The notes: generated by a model not told the origin, from the letters alone. Shown: positions 32,311 through 43,281, counted from the stretch's first letter. The stretch is 64,000 nt of DNA from Astropecten irregularis (GCA_963971285.1 OZ020256.1:8930541-8994540); one strand, 5' to 3'. Numbers and translations are program-made.

Positions 32311-33334
32311 CCAGTTCACGACGAATGACGTGATATCTTGCGAAAAAAAACAAACATTTTTTCACATCCAGAGGACGTGATAAAGTGCCATAGGGTTTTT
32401 TAGAAAACAAGCGAAAATTTGCTGTATAATTTCCCATTGTGGTCACCGGATGACAGTATATAACGCTGCTTTGGATATTTTGGTTGCCGGCTGACGCTTA
32501 GACTCGCCGTGTCTGGCTGTACCCTTTATGGGGATTTTTCAAGCTTGGATACGGCCAGTTGTGAAGGCCGTGTTCGCTGTGGATTACATCGCTGGACTCC
32601 CGTGTCACACGAGCTATTGTCTATTGTTTTTTCTCGCTCAACCATGGAGCATTGGGTCAATGGCTATCCTTCTATTTCCCTTTATTTTTGTGTAGACTGT
32701 CAAACAATTCACGGGGATATTTCATACTGGATCTTGTCTATAATTGTCGGCATATTTTTTAATATTTTTTCTCCCGTATCCATTAGCAATTGTCAATTGG
32801 CAAAATCTACAAGACTCCTTCATACCACTTTTTCAACATCTTTACACCCGAACAATGATTATATAACAACTTTTTGTGTTCGGCTTATTGCTACTTGGTG
32901 CACCATTGTTCACATTTTATGCTTGCTGACCACCTATAGAATTCTGTCGGTAAGCTGGTGCGTGCTTCTGTTCCCTTTCTCTACTATCGCCGGACTCTAC
33001 AGCCATTTCCCTCCCGTGTCCACGGCGAGGTCTTTTGTCTCTGCTCACGTACTCGTAGAGTTTTTAATCGGCTCATTTTGTAGGAAAAATCGTTATACAT
33101 TCCGTGGTTGACGAGATATCACGCATCGGATGAAACCACAAATATCATCTGTGACGGCGAAATCCGAAGTAATAAATTTAAATACTGCCACTTATGATCT
33201 TTGGAAGAGTCCACTAAACGGTCCCGGGGGAAAACAGTGTAAATTTTGGATTAAAAAAGATTTGCATAAAGCATGGTGAAAATAATACTGCGGGTGGGCT
33301 CGTTTTTTAATTTTTTAATACCGTCGTGAAGTGG
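32311..33334. mobile_element. 1.0-kb TTAA-flanked DNA element with an unassigned 200-codon ORF
   Basis: Flanked by TTAA (32307-10 and 33335-38). Ends are CCAGTTCACGACG and, inward from the right, CCACTTCACGACG. A second inverted pair, 'gacgtgatatct' / 'agatatcacgc', lies inside. TTAA duplications point to piggyBac-type movement. On the + strand an open frame runs 32509-33111, with several hydrophobic stretches and no recognised domain. It is too short for a piggyBac transposase and may be fortuitous. Part of it (32605-32735) recurs at 34970-35095. Confidence 0.7.
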
Positions 33335-33858
33335 TTAATGGCCCCAGAAGTATTTGACCAGAATAGCAAAAACCGCATCAATCCTACCAAGATGGAACAT
33401 TCGGATCTTTTGTTTAGCTAGACGACTGAGTCATTGTTTTGCTATTAAAATATTTTAGATAATACATTTATTTTGGAAAATCACTCCTTGAGTCAAAAAC
33501 CCACAGAGGGTGACTTCCCCCTCTTAGGAATAATAGTTTGAGAAATTCCAACAAATTGTCTTCCATCAGATGCAGGACCAACCGTTATCAGTCTAGTGCA
33601 ATCCCCTTTTTAACTTTGATTTTGAATAAGTAATTGGTTTATCTGCAATGACCTGTATCTTGTCTTTAAGGTTTTGTTTTTCTGTTGTTTTAATAGCTTG
33701 TTTATCATGTAATACAGTTTTGCATAATTTCTTAATGTAGTTTTCATGTACATGTATGTTTTAAAACTGGAGACTGGATTAATTTGAAGTATATTAAGGG
33801 ACACTTGACAACACACACTATAAACAAATTCTGAGTAATTAATTCAACTTTAACAAAC

Positions 33859-33990
33859 CTCTTTGCCACTGTGAGTGACATAATACAAGTTGCCATCCAC
33901 ACAACCAAGCAAAACACCATCCTGTGCTGACACTGGGGATGAGAAGACTGGTTTACCACAGTTGAAATTCCATCTCTTCAAACCAGTTTC
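33859..33990 (-). CDS. AASDH: AASDH-like gene, propeller exon (second to last)
   Basis: 132 bp, phase 0 at both ends. Acceptor attatacag (AG at 33991-92), donor gag/GTTTGT. It reads ETGLKRWNFNCGKPVFSSPVSAQDGVLLGCVDGNLYYVTHSGKE, one complete PQQ-type blade with the W.F..G.PVFSSP...G.D..LY core. It joins AVDK before it to LWRF after it. Confidence 0.92.
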
Positions 33991-34969
33991 CTGTATAATT
34001 GAAGACATGTAAAATAATTTATAAAGAACATTTTGCTCCTTTGTGGCAAGTCAGAGACCCAAGCGACAACCATGTACTAATGCCCTTATTATGCCAGTCC
34101 ATATAAATGTAATACTGTGACAAAACAAGGAGGATGTTAGGCTTGTGTGTGAGTGTATGTTATGAATAATGCAACAGTGCTTCTATGAAACAAATCTCTT
34201 CCTAGCTCCATGATTATACATGGAGTGCATTGATAAATCACCAACGTGCATTGCAAGGGGTCTAGCCCTGAATGCCTTTCTTCTAAACCCAGTGCTATGT
34301 GCCAGCAGAGATGTAGCTAGTCAGCTGTGTTATCAGTGTGTTGTTGTGAAGTTCCCAGTGGGAATTGAGGAGTGTGTAGTATGGGAGTTTGTAGGAAGAA
34401 CTATGGCCTGTAAGCTCCGGTGATCGTTGGGTAATTGCTGAGGACAGCTTTGTATTAAACCAGTGAGGATTATTGCATTATACAGTGTATATTGATTTGT
34501 ATAAAAGATACCATTTAATAAAAGACTTATGGGAACTGTCTTTCATACCTGTTGCCACTGTGAGGGTAATTTACCTGGAGAAGGTTACTATTGAAAGACT
34601 AGTTTACATTTCCCTAGGTCATACACATGATCACAAAATAAAGGTTAACTTAATTCAACCAAATGGACAGTATTCAGGTTTAAACTGCCATTTGCTTCTG
34701 AGGAACCTGTTCACCCTTGCTTGACTAATAAATATTTTTGTGGGATAAAAGAAGTTGGTCTGAGCCTGGGATATTAATTCCTTCTGCCCAAGCATGCCTG
34801 CAGGGAGCTCCAGGTAAAAAATGTGGAAACACAATGGCTGAATACCACCAGACAATGGCCAATTTATTCCCGGCCAGCATAAATAGTGTCACCGCATCTG
34901 TGATTAGGGCTTACAGATTGTGCCTTGCTAAAAAAAAGACAATCGATTCACAGGCTATAGTCCCACGGG

Positions 34970-35095
34970 CTATCATCTATTGTCTCTGCAAGCTCAACCA
35001 TGGAGCATTGGGTCAATGGCTATCCTTCTATTTCCCTTTCTTTTCGTGTTTGACTGTCAAACAATTCACAGGGATATTTCGCAAGATCTATAACA
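34970..35095 (+). repeat. Second copy of a 120-bp segment from the TTAA element
   Basis: 'accatggagcattgggtcaa', 'tggctatccttctatttccc' and 'gactgtcaaacaattcac' occur in the same order at 32640-32725 and 34997-35068, with about ten differences. It immediately precedes the DIRS recombinase fragment at 35105. Confidence 0.85.
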
Positions 35096-35104
35096 GCAGA
35101 ATAC

Positions 35105-35270
35105 ACCTTTTCACTGTGTAATGCGTCGACCATGCTTTCCGTCCAGCCGACGCTCCTGTAACAGCAGTGGCGGATTTCTTCATGCACCTGTTCCACACCG
35201 GACTCCAGGTCTCGACGATCCGCAACTACAGGTCTGCCCAGGGGCAATTACATGAGGTTGCATCAGCACC
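35105..35270 (+). pseudogene. DIRS tyrosine recombinase N-terminal fragment
   Basis: Reads (P)VTAVADFFMHLFHTGLQVSTIRNYRSA, the SAM-like core-binding region ('VADFL..LF..G...STI.NYRSAI') of DIRS recombinases. The same segment, more degraded, lies at 21000-21110 inside the 18.7-21.9-kb element, so the two come from one family. It stops soon after, at the Gln/Gly-rich junction near 35240. Confidence 0.7.
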
Positions 35271-35474
35271 CGTTGCGCTAACATGCGAGGAAGGGGATAA
35301 TACGGACAGTAAAAGCCTGTGTAACGACATATTGAATGATATGTGTACATCAGGGTTCAAAGAAAATGCTAGAACCTTCGGGGGACTTACCTATTTCTGC
35401 GAGGCCCCAGGAAAAAGGGGGTAAATGCCTGGCCTGGTTCAGTCGATACCCCATTTAAGAGCCCTGGCTGGGCA

Positions 35475-36850
35475 CTACAAACAGTAGTCCGGCACGGCGA
35501 GAAGGAATTGATGACCGGGACAAAGATATCCGGAGGTCAAATATCCTTGGTCAAGGAACCCCAACATGGTGGTAAGGCAGACACCTCCAGGTTCCAATTG
35601 GATGTGGCATGCCTCCGACGTAAGGGGGTAAAAGGGCTTGAACAGGGGCCTTGAAAGCGTGGCCAGCACGCTGAAAAGGGTCCCATGCATCAATAAGCCT
35701 GAGCGACAGGGGTACAAGACAGACGTCCCCCTGAGCAGCAAGTGAAGAGCTCGATCATCCAACATGAACTGAGGACCCGAGGACCTCTGAGAACACCTGC
35801 TATGGTCAAACGATGACTCCTAATCATGGAGGCCGCGTGGTCGCTTTCGACCAGGTAGGCAATACCAGAAAATCTGCAACCTCTCCTACAGAAGCAGGGG
35901 ATGCAGAGATCAGATTCAGCACCATTTGGGAAGGGTGATGGAAACCGTTATCATAGATTTTCCTGGTCGATGCCCTGAGGCTGCAAGCTGTAAGAACCGC
36001 AGCTCGCTGTGGAAGGCTAACCATGTGAAGGGGATGCTTGACAACACCCAATAAGTTAGGTGGAGATCCTGCTGAGCCGGGTGAGGGAAAAAACAGAGCT
36101 CGGCTGGAGCAGAATGTCCGCTCCATGCGGAAGGAAGACCGGCCAATGCATTAGGGGGCTGAGCAGCCTGGAAATCCAGGACTGGCAGGTCCAGAATGGG
36201 AGCTATGAGGAGGACTTACAATCCTGTTCTAGCTTGGTCACCACGCCAGGTATGAGGGAAAGGGCAAAAGGCATAAGCCAGCAGCCCGTCCCTCCGCATC
36301 ACCAGCACATGCATCTGACATGCCCGGGGGTTTTGCTGCGATCCTGCTCGGGCCGGGAAAGCCTTCTCCGGACTCGTACTTCTCCTTGATGATAAATACG
36401 AGGCTCCAAGTAAGGTTGAGAGCTGGAACTGTGGTCACGCAAGACTGTCTTTTATGAGCCACTAGTCGAAGTACGTGAGAAACATCATGTGCTGCCGACG
36501 CAGTGCGGCTTAAAACCTACAATTTGGAGGTCGAGTGCCATGAACTGATGTAAATGGCAGTTGGAAACCTCCAGCGAACCGGTCTGATGAAGCGGTTCGC
36601 TTTTGCTCCCCATGCCGGTGATCGGATAAGCTTGAGGGTAAATCTGAATGTACCTATATGAAAGCGACAAGGCAGAATGAATCTGCTGGGGTATTCCAGT
36701 TTTAGAATCGGGCGCCATGCCCCAACTGAACGAGCATTTTCAACGGGGATGGTCGTAAACCCAAAGGCGGGTCCAGTACCCAACGGTCAGGCCAACCCTA
36801 CAAATCCATGGGGGCAGCCTCCTACGGGTCCCACGGCGGGCCCACAGGAG
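35475..36850 (-). pseudogene. DIRS reverse transcriptase-recombinase remnant, minus strand
   Basis: Read from high to low coordinates: an RT segment (36790-36520) with WRPILKLEYPSRFILPCRFHIGTFRFTLKLIRSPAW, where intact elements have 'GGWRPVIDLK.LN.FI....F.MET...'; a palm continuation (36520-36390), 'MMFLTYFD', with a D followed by a stop where the DD motif is expected, then TWSLVFIIKEK; then the recombinase core-binding part (36020-35840), SLRASTRKIYDNGF and SASPASVGEVADFLVL. Several stops and frame changes. It is opposite in direction to 35105-35270. Confidence 0.75.
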
Positions 36851-37696
36851 GTGGGAGAGTAATTAACAGGGGAGAAACACAGCCTGGCCTCAGCTGACAT
36901 TGCCCTGTGGCAGGCTGGGGCTGCCAGGGGTAGGCACAAGATGAGGTGACTGTTGGGCCTCCAAAAAATACCACGAGTAGAACCGAGTGGGCTACGTCGG
37001 GGATCCATGAAAGATGGCCTGCCTCTGCCCCGTGCCAAAATTGGGTGAAGAGCCCAAAACGAGCGAGGCCGACGGCCCAGGGTAGATCCAGGTTTGGTCA
37101 CCTGCATCGGTCACAGCCCACGGCGCTCCGAGCCCCATGGGCTGAGCGTGCGTTGCACGGTCGGGGAGACCGGACAAAGGCCCGTCCCAGCAGCACGTGG
37201 CGTCCGCCACCGTGCCGGGAGAGGATGCTTGTTTTATGGTAACCTTTCCAGAGCCACCCCTTACGTGTACGTTTCTTGTTCCGTCTGGGACGACCGCGGA
37301 CGGGGACTGGGCCGACGGAACTGCCCGCGCCTCCGGCCGACTGAGGCTGACGGACAGGGGACTGCCGCCCGGGTAACGGGGTGTACCCGGTGGAGTCCGT
37401 ACACGAGAGCACGGACCGCACTGGGGAGTGGCTGTTCACCCCAGTATTTGTGGAACCGGCTCTATCTGATCGTTTCGTGCCGCACCACAACCACAACAAC
37501 AATACAAAATACACAAGAAGAAATAATAAAAACTCTACAAACGTTGTTACAAAATACCTTTAATACTGGAAGCTCTTTTTGCATGAAATCACGGATGGAA
37601 CGTAAACACGTCCTACCTGCCCTGACGCTAAGAGAAAAGAGGACGCTTACATGGCATACATGCCGCAGGGCACTGTGGGTAGGTCAATAGGGGCGC
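36851..37696. other. GC-rich stretch without recognised gene
   Basis: Markedly more GC-rich than its surroundings (36,900-37,450), as expected of upstream DIRS sequence. Frames on both strands are open by chance composition. I see no domain. Confidence 0.4.
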
Positions 37697-37847
37697 TGTT
37701 GTATCAATTCTTAGCGTGAATACCTGACAGTCTAGGGAAATATGCATAAGTAGTGGCTCTACAGGTAAGACGAGTGCAGTAGAACACTCTTGATACTGAC
37801 TGGCAATTTATTGAGTGTAGTGTACATTATTACCCTAGTATTTTACA
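37697..37847 (+). repeat. Possible gypsy 5' LTR (151 bp)
   Basis: Starts TGTTGTATC and ends TTTTACA (TG...CA), three bases before a primer-binding-site-like TGGCGACAAGGATGGGA (37851-67), the sequence typical just inside the 5' LTR of many invertebrate gypsy elements. No 3' LTR exists in the window because the element is truncated, so the left boundary is a guess. Confidence 0.45.
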
Positions 37848-37850
37848 AAT

Positions 37851-37867
37851 TGGCGACAAGGATGGGA
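37851..37867 (+). other. Primer-binding-site-like sequence of the gypsy element
   Basis: TGGCGACAAGGATGGGA, beginning with TGG as required for pairing with the 3' CCA of a tRNA. It lies 350 bp before recognisable gag coding. Confidence 0.5.
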
Positions 37868-38214
37868 TCTCGACAGCAATTTTATCACGTCAAGATCACC
37901 GTACGATCCTAGAGCTTCTTCTGAGACAAGATTTAGGTGGATCTGTGCACCAAAACGGCCAGACTAACGGAGGTGTGACTTTTAGTTGTTAAGATTGACA
38001 GTTTCTGCACGGTGTATTAGTATAGCAATGAGAGACTCACACACACATGCGATACAGGTCAAGGGTCGCGTAAACTACGGGACAAGATGGCGGCACCCAT
38101 GTCAACGGGCTACATCGGCAAACAACATAATGGAGATGACCGGCGAATGAGAAGCTGCGATTGCTACAAATGAGACTGTCTGTGAACACATGAAAGCGAT
38201 TCTGCTCACGGAAA

Positions 38215-39350
38215 TTGTACGGCACAGTAGTGAACCTCCTCGCGCCTATGAAGGCAAAAGAAGTGCCTTACAACGACATCATGATCAAGTTGGAGCAACT
38301 CTTCAGTCCTGAGGCTCTGGAAATTGCTGAGAGCTACATGTTTGGCACCAAAAACCAGAATCAACATGAGACAATCAGTGAGTACATTGCATTGCAATTT
38401 TGGAACATTTCTTGATCGCGCACTACGTGACAGATTTGTTTGTAGCCTTGTCGATGAGCAGATTCAGTCAAAACTGCTCAACACTGCGGATCTCACATTT
38501 GAAAAGGCATGCAAGATAGCCACAACGATGAAAATGGCAACTAAGAACGCTCGCGAGTTTCGACTGCCACTAGCGGCGGCGGCCGTTCTTAGTCAAAGGA
38601 CAATTCCTGAAGTCGAACCTAAAGCTACAAAACTGAAGCAGTGAGAGTCGAGTAGTGCCAGTTGCTACCGTTGCAACGGTAATCACTCACCTCAGTCATG
38701 CACGTTCAAAACAGCCAAATGCTACACTTGCCAGAAGAAAGGTCACATCTCATCGGCGTGTCGACTTAAGCCGAAAACAGGCAGCAAATAACGTGCAGGA
38801 CATAAGCGACAACACCAACAAAAAGGAGTTCACAACTTGGAAGCGAACCCAGATGGAGATGAACTTGGGTTGTATACCATTTATGCAACTGGTATTGACG
38901 AGCCCACAGCCAACCAAGGCAAAGATTTTCAAGCTGAGATGTTGATTAACAACCAGTTGATCAACATGGGAATTGACACAGCAGCGGACTGCTCAGTAAT
39001 GAGTGAAGACTTATGTACCACTGCACAAGAGTAAGGTTAAGCTGAAAACCTACTCTGGTGAACTGTTGGAGACTCAAAGAAAAATGGACTGCAGAGTTCA
39101 ACATAATGGTCAGTCAGCAACACTGACCATTATCGTGGCCAGCTACAGGAATAAGCCGACACTACTGGGAAAAGACTGGCATAGTAGACCTAATCTCGAC
39201 TGGAAAAACATTTTCAGCGTCAACTCATCCAAGTCGCGTCTCGACAGTTTGCTGAGCAAACATGCAGACATGTTCGCAGACAGTTACACAGGGATAACAG
39301 GATATGCTGCACACATCCGAATCAAGCCAAAATCGCTCCCTAAGAAGTCT
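38215..39350 (+). pseudogene. Ty3/gypsy gag-protease remnant
   Basis: Frames in sequence: gag capsid (YGTVVNLLAPMKAKEVPYND, EALEIAESYMFGTKN; then, after a +1 change, ALRDRFVCSLVDEQIQSKLL); two CCHC zinc knuckles at 38655-38765 (CYRCNGNHSPQSC and CYTCQKKGHISSAC); and a protease with MGIDTAADCSVM where D-T/S-G is expected, so the Gly of the active-site triad is Ala. The end of protease (TLLGKDWHSRPNLDW) and the start of RT (LLSKHADMFAD; AHIRIKPKSLPKK) follow. Coding stops abruptly at about 39345. At least three frame changes. Truncated and inactive. Confidence 0.85.
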
Positions 39351-39439
39351 CATTTTACTACACTTCTAAATGTTTCTATTTCAACTTTATATAATAAAAC
39401 AGTGTGACTGATTGTGATTATGAATACTGAGTAGATTTC

Positions 39440-39600
39440 ACTTGAGTGGGATTCAAACTTGTGACCCCCGGAGTACTGTACCGGTGCTCTACCAACTGAG
39501 CTATCTGCCAACATAGGACTTGAAAGCTCAGTTGTTAGAGCGGCAGTACAGTATTCTGGGGGTCATTGGTTCAAATCCCACTCCAGTCAATTTTTCTTTG
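39440..39600. repeat. Inverted pair of tRNA-like (SINE head) sequences
   Basis: On the minus strand, 39513-39448 reads TAGCTCAGTTGGTAGAGC...GTTTGAATCCCAC (boxes A and B). On the plus strand, 39523-39580 reads AGCTCAGTTGTTAGAGC...GGTTCAAATCCCA. The two are near copies in opposite orientation, about 10 bases apart. Acceptor stems do not pair, so these look like SINE heads and not tRNA genes. A fragment ('ggttcgaatcgcgctccagtcaatt') recurs at 54715. Confidence 0.65.
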
Positions 39601-39880
39601 TTCACTTTTCAATGATAAATACATTAAAAAATAATTCAATGCTCTAAACCAAACATTTTGAAATTTTCTTGCCGCCAAATTCAATTTTTGGCGCCGTTAC
39701 GGGCCACCACGAGCCAGTTGGGAGGCAGTTTGAGCCACTGCACGCCACTAGGCACCTTATTGGCAACACTAGGCGCCACAGCAAATTGCATTGGTGCAAA
39801 CTGGCACCAACTGGCGCCGGCCCAGTGGACTCCTAGCATAATGTGATCTTCGGTGTTCACATTGGGCTACCAGCAGCATC

Positions 39881-40059
39881 AATAGTGCTCCGCACTAATG
39901 ACGTCACACAAGTGATTTGGCTAGCGTGTGCACGTACAAAATCCCTGGATGTCAGACAAACATTGACTTACACGCGTAGTGTACACCATGCATGCACGCA
40001 AGCACACCCACCACACATTTGCATGGTTGCAATGTTTGTGCGAAGTGCGAAGCGCTATT
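39881..40059 (-). mobile_element. Palindromic 'AATAGCGCTCCGCACTAA' MITE, copy 3
   Basis: aatagtgctccgcactaatgacgtcacac at the left; cgaagtgcgaagcgctatt at the right. The interior shares the 'gatgtcagacaaacattg' and 'ttgcatggttgcaatg' family words. Confidence 0.75.
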
Positions 40060-41454
40060 CCACTTTTAAGACATGTACCTACACCACTTGTACCACCTAA
40101 AGCCGTGGTGCAAGTTATGTCACATTTTATGATGCAAGCTGTTGACCTACAGTTGTGTGCAAGGCAGATATCTCCTATGAAGAGGAAGATTTCCCTGCTT
40201 CAGTAGTATTCAGTGGGTAAGTCCATAGACAGAGTGGTTGTCTGCCCTGGAGTGACCAACAGTGGTAATGTTCCAAATGGATGGAGGCGTATGCTCTGCC
40301 TGATGCTAAGGCAGTGACAGTGGCAAACAAGTCGGTCAGTGAGTCTATTTGGTGCACCCTTAGAATAACATTCTGATCAGGGGTCACATGGAATCAGCTG
40401 TGTTTGGAGAAAAATGAGTCCATAGCATTTTCCAAGAACCACAGCATACAACACAATGTCAAATGGGTTAGTGGAGCATTTTTAACAAGACCCTGGTCAA
40501 CATAGTTGCTGTGATGATTGAGCCAAAGAGGAGACAGCTAGCATGACTGGGATGCCAATGCTTTGCATGTTGGTGCACTCCCAAAGAGTCAACTGGTGAA
40601 CCTCCAAACATGATGATGCTTGGAAAGGAGACTTGGGGTAGAGATTTCACAGATTTCACCCAAGAACACCGATAGTGAGGAGGATAATCCAACCAAGTGG
40701 TTGAGGACCACTATTGTGGACTGTGGACTGTGGAGGAGACTGTTCACATACAAGCCACAGCTTCTCCATGAGGACAATATCCGCTGTACTAATTTAAAGT
40801 GTAAACCTAAAATATTCTAGCTACCTCCGTACACCAATTTCATAAAAATCATGCTTAGGTATTAAAGTGAATAACTGAAACATATTTACAAAATTTAATT
40901 TTATTAAGATTTGTATGGGAAGAAACTTCTTGCCTTGTATTCATAAGCCATACAGTTAAAACAGTTTTCAATTTCTAAAAATTAAAAACATATCTCGTCA
41001 AGTATATAAATGTTGCATTAGTGTATGTTTGACATGGTGAGTTGCTGCAGGTTGATTGTTTGAGATGCATTATTCTTGTATGTCATTTAGGGGGGTTGAG
41101 ATGCTCGGTGAGGTTTATGATGGACCTAATGTAGGGACATCACTGTTGTATAGTAAAAATGGTAAATATGGGTGACATTGATGTAAACGTTGATGTAAAC
41201 CTCACACCGTGTTATTGCAATTATAAATGATTGTATCAAATTGTATGGCCTTCTTTCAATTCTTTACACTTTTTAAACTGGGATGGACTAGGCTTACATG
41301 TAGCTGGGGTCTGTGTGGCATTACAAGGCAGCTATGGGATTTTAAGGTTTATAATCCCTGGGATTCACCAGTCCCGCCGACTACCTACTACTCCATAATA
41401 CTAACTGAAAAAAGAGGAAGACAGAATTTAGGTTACGTAGGCTGTAGTACATAC

Positions 41455-41580
41455 CTTGTCAACGGCCAATAACATTCCTGCTAGTGTTGCTACATATACA
41501 GTGCCAGTAGAATAGTGGATGTTAGGGGATGAGAACACAGAGGCCCCTCCACAATGTAAATGCCACTTGCAGGATTGTTC
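41455..41580 (-). CDS. AASDH: AASDH-like gene, propeller exon
   Basis: 126 bp, phase 0 at both ends. Acceptor gtttttag (AG at 41581-82), donor aag/GTATGT. It reads EQSCKWHLHCGGASVFSSPN, then HYSTGTVYVATLAGMLLAVDK: one blade with W-x-L-x-C-x-G-x-x-VFSSP. It continues DVE from the upstream exon. Confidence 0.92.
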
Positions 41581-41750
41581 CTAAAAACATGAAAATCCCA
41601 AAGGTACATACAAATGGGAAGGGAAGAAAAAAAACCAATGTATTTCAATTAAATGTTCAAATGAAGGTACCTAATCAAATTCCCTTCAATACAAGCTTCA
41701 AACTACTCATCAGCCAAAATAATGATCTGAAAATTATAAAATGCTTGGAG

Positions 41751-41936
41751 TTAGGAGGGCCTTGTGCATTTTGATCCTAGCAGGATCTTAATTGAAGTGA
41801 CACGTTTCGATCCTAGTAGGATCTTTATCAAAGCTTTCGATATACATGTAGTAAGGTCCTGCTAGGATCGAAAAACGTGAAGCCCTCCGATAAAGATCCT
41901 GCTAGGATCAAAACATGTCAGGCCCTCCTAACTCCA
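41751..41936. repeat. Palindrome cluster of 'GATCCTAGCAGGATC' words
   Basis: The outer inverted ends (gttaggagggcctt / ggccctcctaac) enclose four copies of the near-palindrome GATCCT(A/G)..AGGATC, at about 41771, 41810, 41856 and 41887. They are linked by 'acgtttcgatcctag' and 'aagatcctgctaggatc'. A half element ('aggcccttctaactct') lies at 54612. Non-coding MITE with strong secondary structure. Confidence 0.75.
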
Positions 41937-42256
41937 GCAAATTCCCTTCAGTTATGTTGGTTTTTAATAGAGAAACACTCTTTCCATGTGAAGTGATCAT
42001 CAGCTATGAGTGAAGTATTTGATAATAAAAGGGACAGTGTGGATGTGTACTCAAAGTGTATGTGGAATATGTGTCAAATATGCATGTATTGGTAAAACCT
42101 GGATAAGTGGCTGTGTACTCATAGATGCCAATTATGTGTCAAGTACTACCTTTTCTGCCAACTGATACATGAGTGTGAAGCATAATAGAGGGTATGCATG
42201 GACGTGTACTCATGGAGGTCAATATGTGTCATTAATATTAGTACTGTAGTACTGAG

Positions 42257-42384
42257 GGCCTGTTTGTTTCGGCACACGATCAGAGATTTTGCAGATCCAC
42301 GTCCCATGCAGGATACACTAAAATGGGATCTGGATCAGCACAGATCAGCAGGATCACTGATCTTATGCCTGAAACAAACAGGCC
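42257..42384. mobile_element. 128-bp MITE with 'GGCCTGTTTGTTTCGGCA' ends
   Basis: ggcctgtttgtttcggca (left) against tgcctgaaacaaacaggcc (right), an inverted match of 17 or 18 bases. The inside also folds ('cagatcc..ggatctg', 'gatcagca..tgatc'). No target duplication could be fixed. Non-coding. Confidence 0.8.
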
Positions 42385-42959
42385 ATAAGATGGACAATGA
42401 GCATGTGTACTCAGGTGTATGTTATGTGGGATATGGAAGTAAACTGGGTGTGAAGTATATGGTACTGAAAGATGTGGATGCGAACAAACACTACGTATTT
42501 TGGATATAGGGCCTTGTACCTTTTCCATTATAAATACTGTTATAATTATAGCAATTAGGTACATATACTGAATGAGTTGATATTGGTAATACATTGCAGT
42601 TTTTAGAAATATAAAATATTTCCCTAGCCACCTTTAGCCCCGGGGTTAATGGTTTATAATGCCTTGTGAGCTCATCACTCATCAGACAATACCAAAATAT
42701 ACTTTATGTCTCATTCCAAAGAAATGGTTCAATTATTTATGGGTTATAATGACTGAAGTACTGGAGTAATTGAGAAAGTACCGGTATGTGCATTACTTTA
42801 AAAGAATGAATGTCTTGACCCATGCTTGTGTATTGGAAAAACATTCTCAGGGTGGCTGACCATCTGTGCATGTTTGTGTTCACTGATGAGTGGGGCTAAT
42901 ACCTCCAATCATGCATCACATGTTTAATAACTGTACTTAAATCAACTTGTAGAAATGTT

Positions 42960-43096
42960 AATAGCGTTCCTCACTAATGACGTCACACCATGCTTGCACG
43001 CGCACACATACCCCCATTCACCACACGTTTGCATGGCTGGTTGCAATGTTTGTCTGAGGTTCGGTGCTATTTTTAGCGCAAGTGAGCAGCGCTATT
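42960..43096 (-). mobile_element. Palindromic 'AATAGCGCTCCGCACTAA' MITE, copy 4, beside an AASDH splice site
   Basis: aatagcgttcctcactaatgacgtcac ... ttttagcgcaagtgagcagcgctatt. It lies 19 bases beyond the donor GT (43116-17) of the AASDH exon at 43118. The same family as copies at 6030, 6455, 39881 and 44020. Confidence 0.78.
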
Positions 43097-43117
43097 GCAA
43101 TGGTGATTAACATTTAC

Positions 43118-43281
43118 CTCAACATCCAAAGCATACAGATGCTGATCATGTGATCCAACATAAACGAGAGAGGAACAGTGGTCTGCTGCAGGGGAGCTTT
43201 TGATTGGTCCATTGGATTGGAACTTCCATACAATTGTCCCAGAATCAGCATCTAATGTGTAAACACAGCCGTCATAGCATC
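43118..43281 (-). CDS. AASDH: AASDH-like gene, propeller exon
   Basis: 164 bp. Acceptor ttatttgcag (AG at 43282-83). It starts with two bases completing a Gly codon and ends in phase 0 at gag/GTAAAT. It reads CYDGCVYTLDADSGTIVWKFQSNGPIKSSPA, then LVYVGSHDQHLYALDVE: two half-blades with W.F...GPIKSSP and VGSHDQHLYALD, the strongest PQQ-repeat match in the gene. Confidence 0.94.

Larger units (their letters stand above)
24483..33858 (-). other. AASDH last intron (9.4 kb) hosting a nested gene
   Basis: Bounded by the donor gag/GTTTGT (33858) and the acceptor at 24483, both on the minus strand. It contains a TTAA-MITE, a minus-strand RTE-like LINE fragment, a DIRS ORF1-like remnant, a + strand two-exon gene (30615-31870) and a TTAA-flanked element (32311-33334). 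The remaining stretches 27816-30540 and 33339-33858 show no recognisable feature. Confidence 0.8.
33991..41454 (-). other. AASDH intron (7.5 kb) with retroelement remnants
   Basis: Contains DIRS remnants in both orientations, a 5' piece of a Ty3/gypsy element, a tRNA-like inverted pair and MITE copy 3, each listed separately. The stretches 34000-34960 and 40100-41450 have no gene or repeat that I can identify with confidence. Confidence 0.7.

Noticed and set aside
37094-37690. 198-codon GC-rich frame as a new gene
   Set aside because: Both strands are open here because of GC-rich composition. No start context, domain or splice evidence.
40175-40820. Possible retroelement coding on the minus strand
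   Set aside because: A few residues recall gypsy polyproteins, but no diagnostic motif was found and frames are short.
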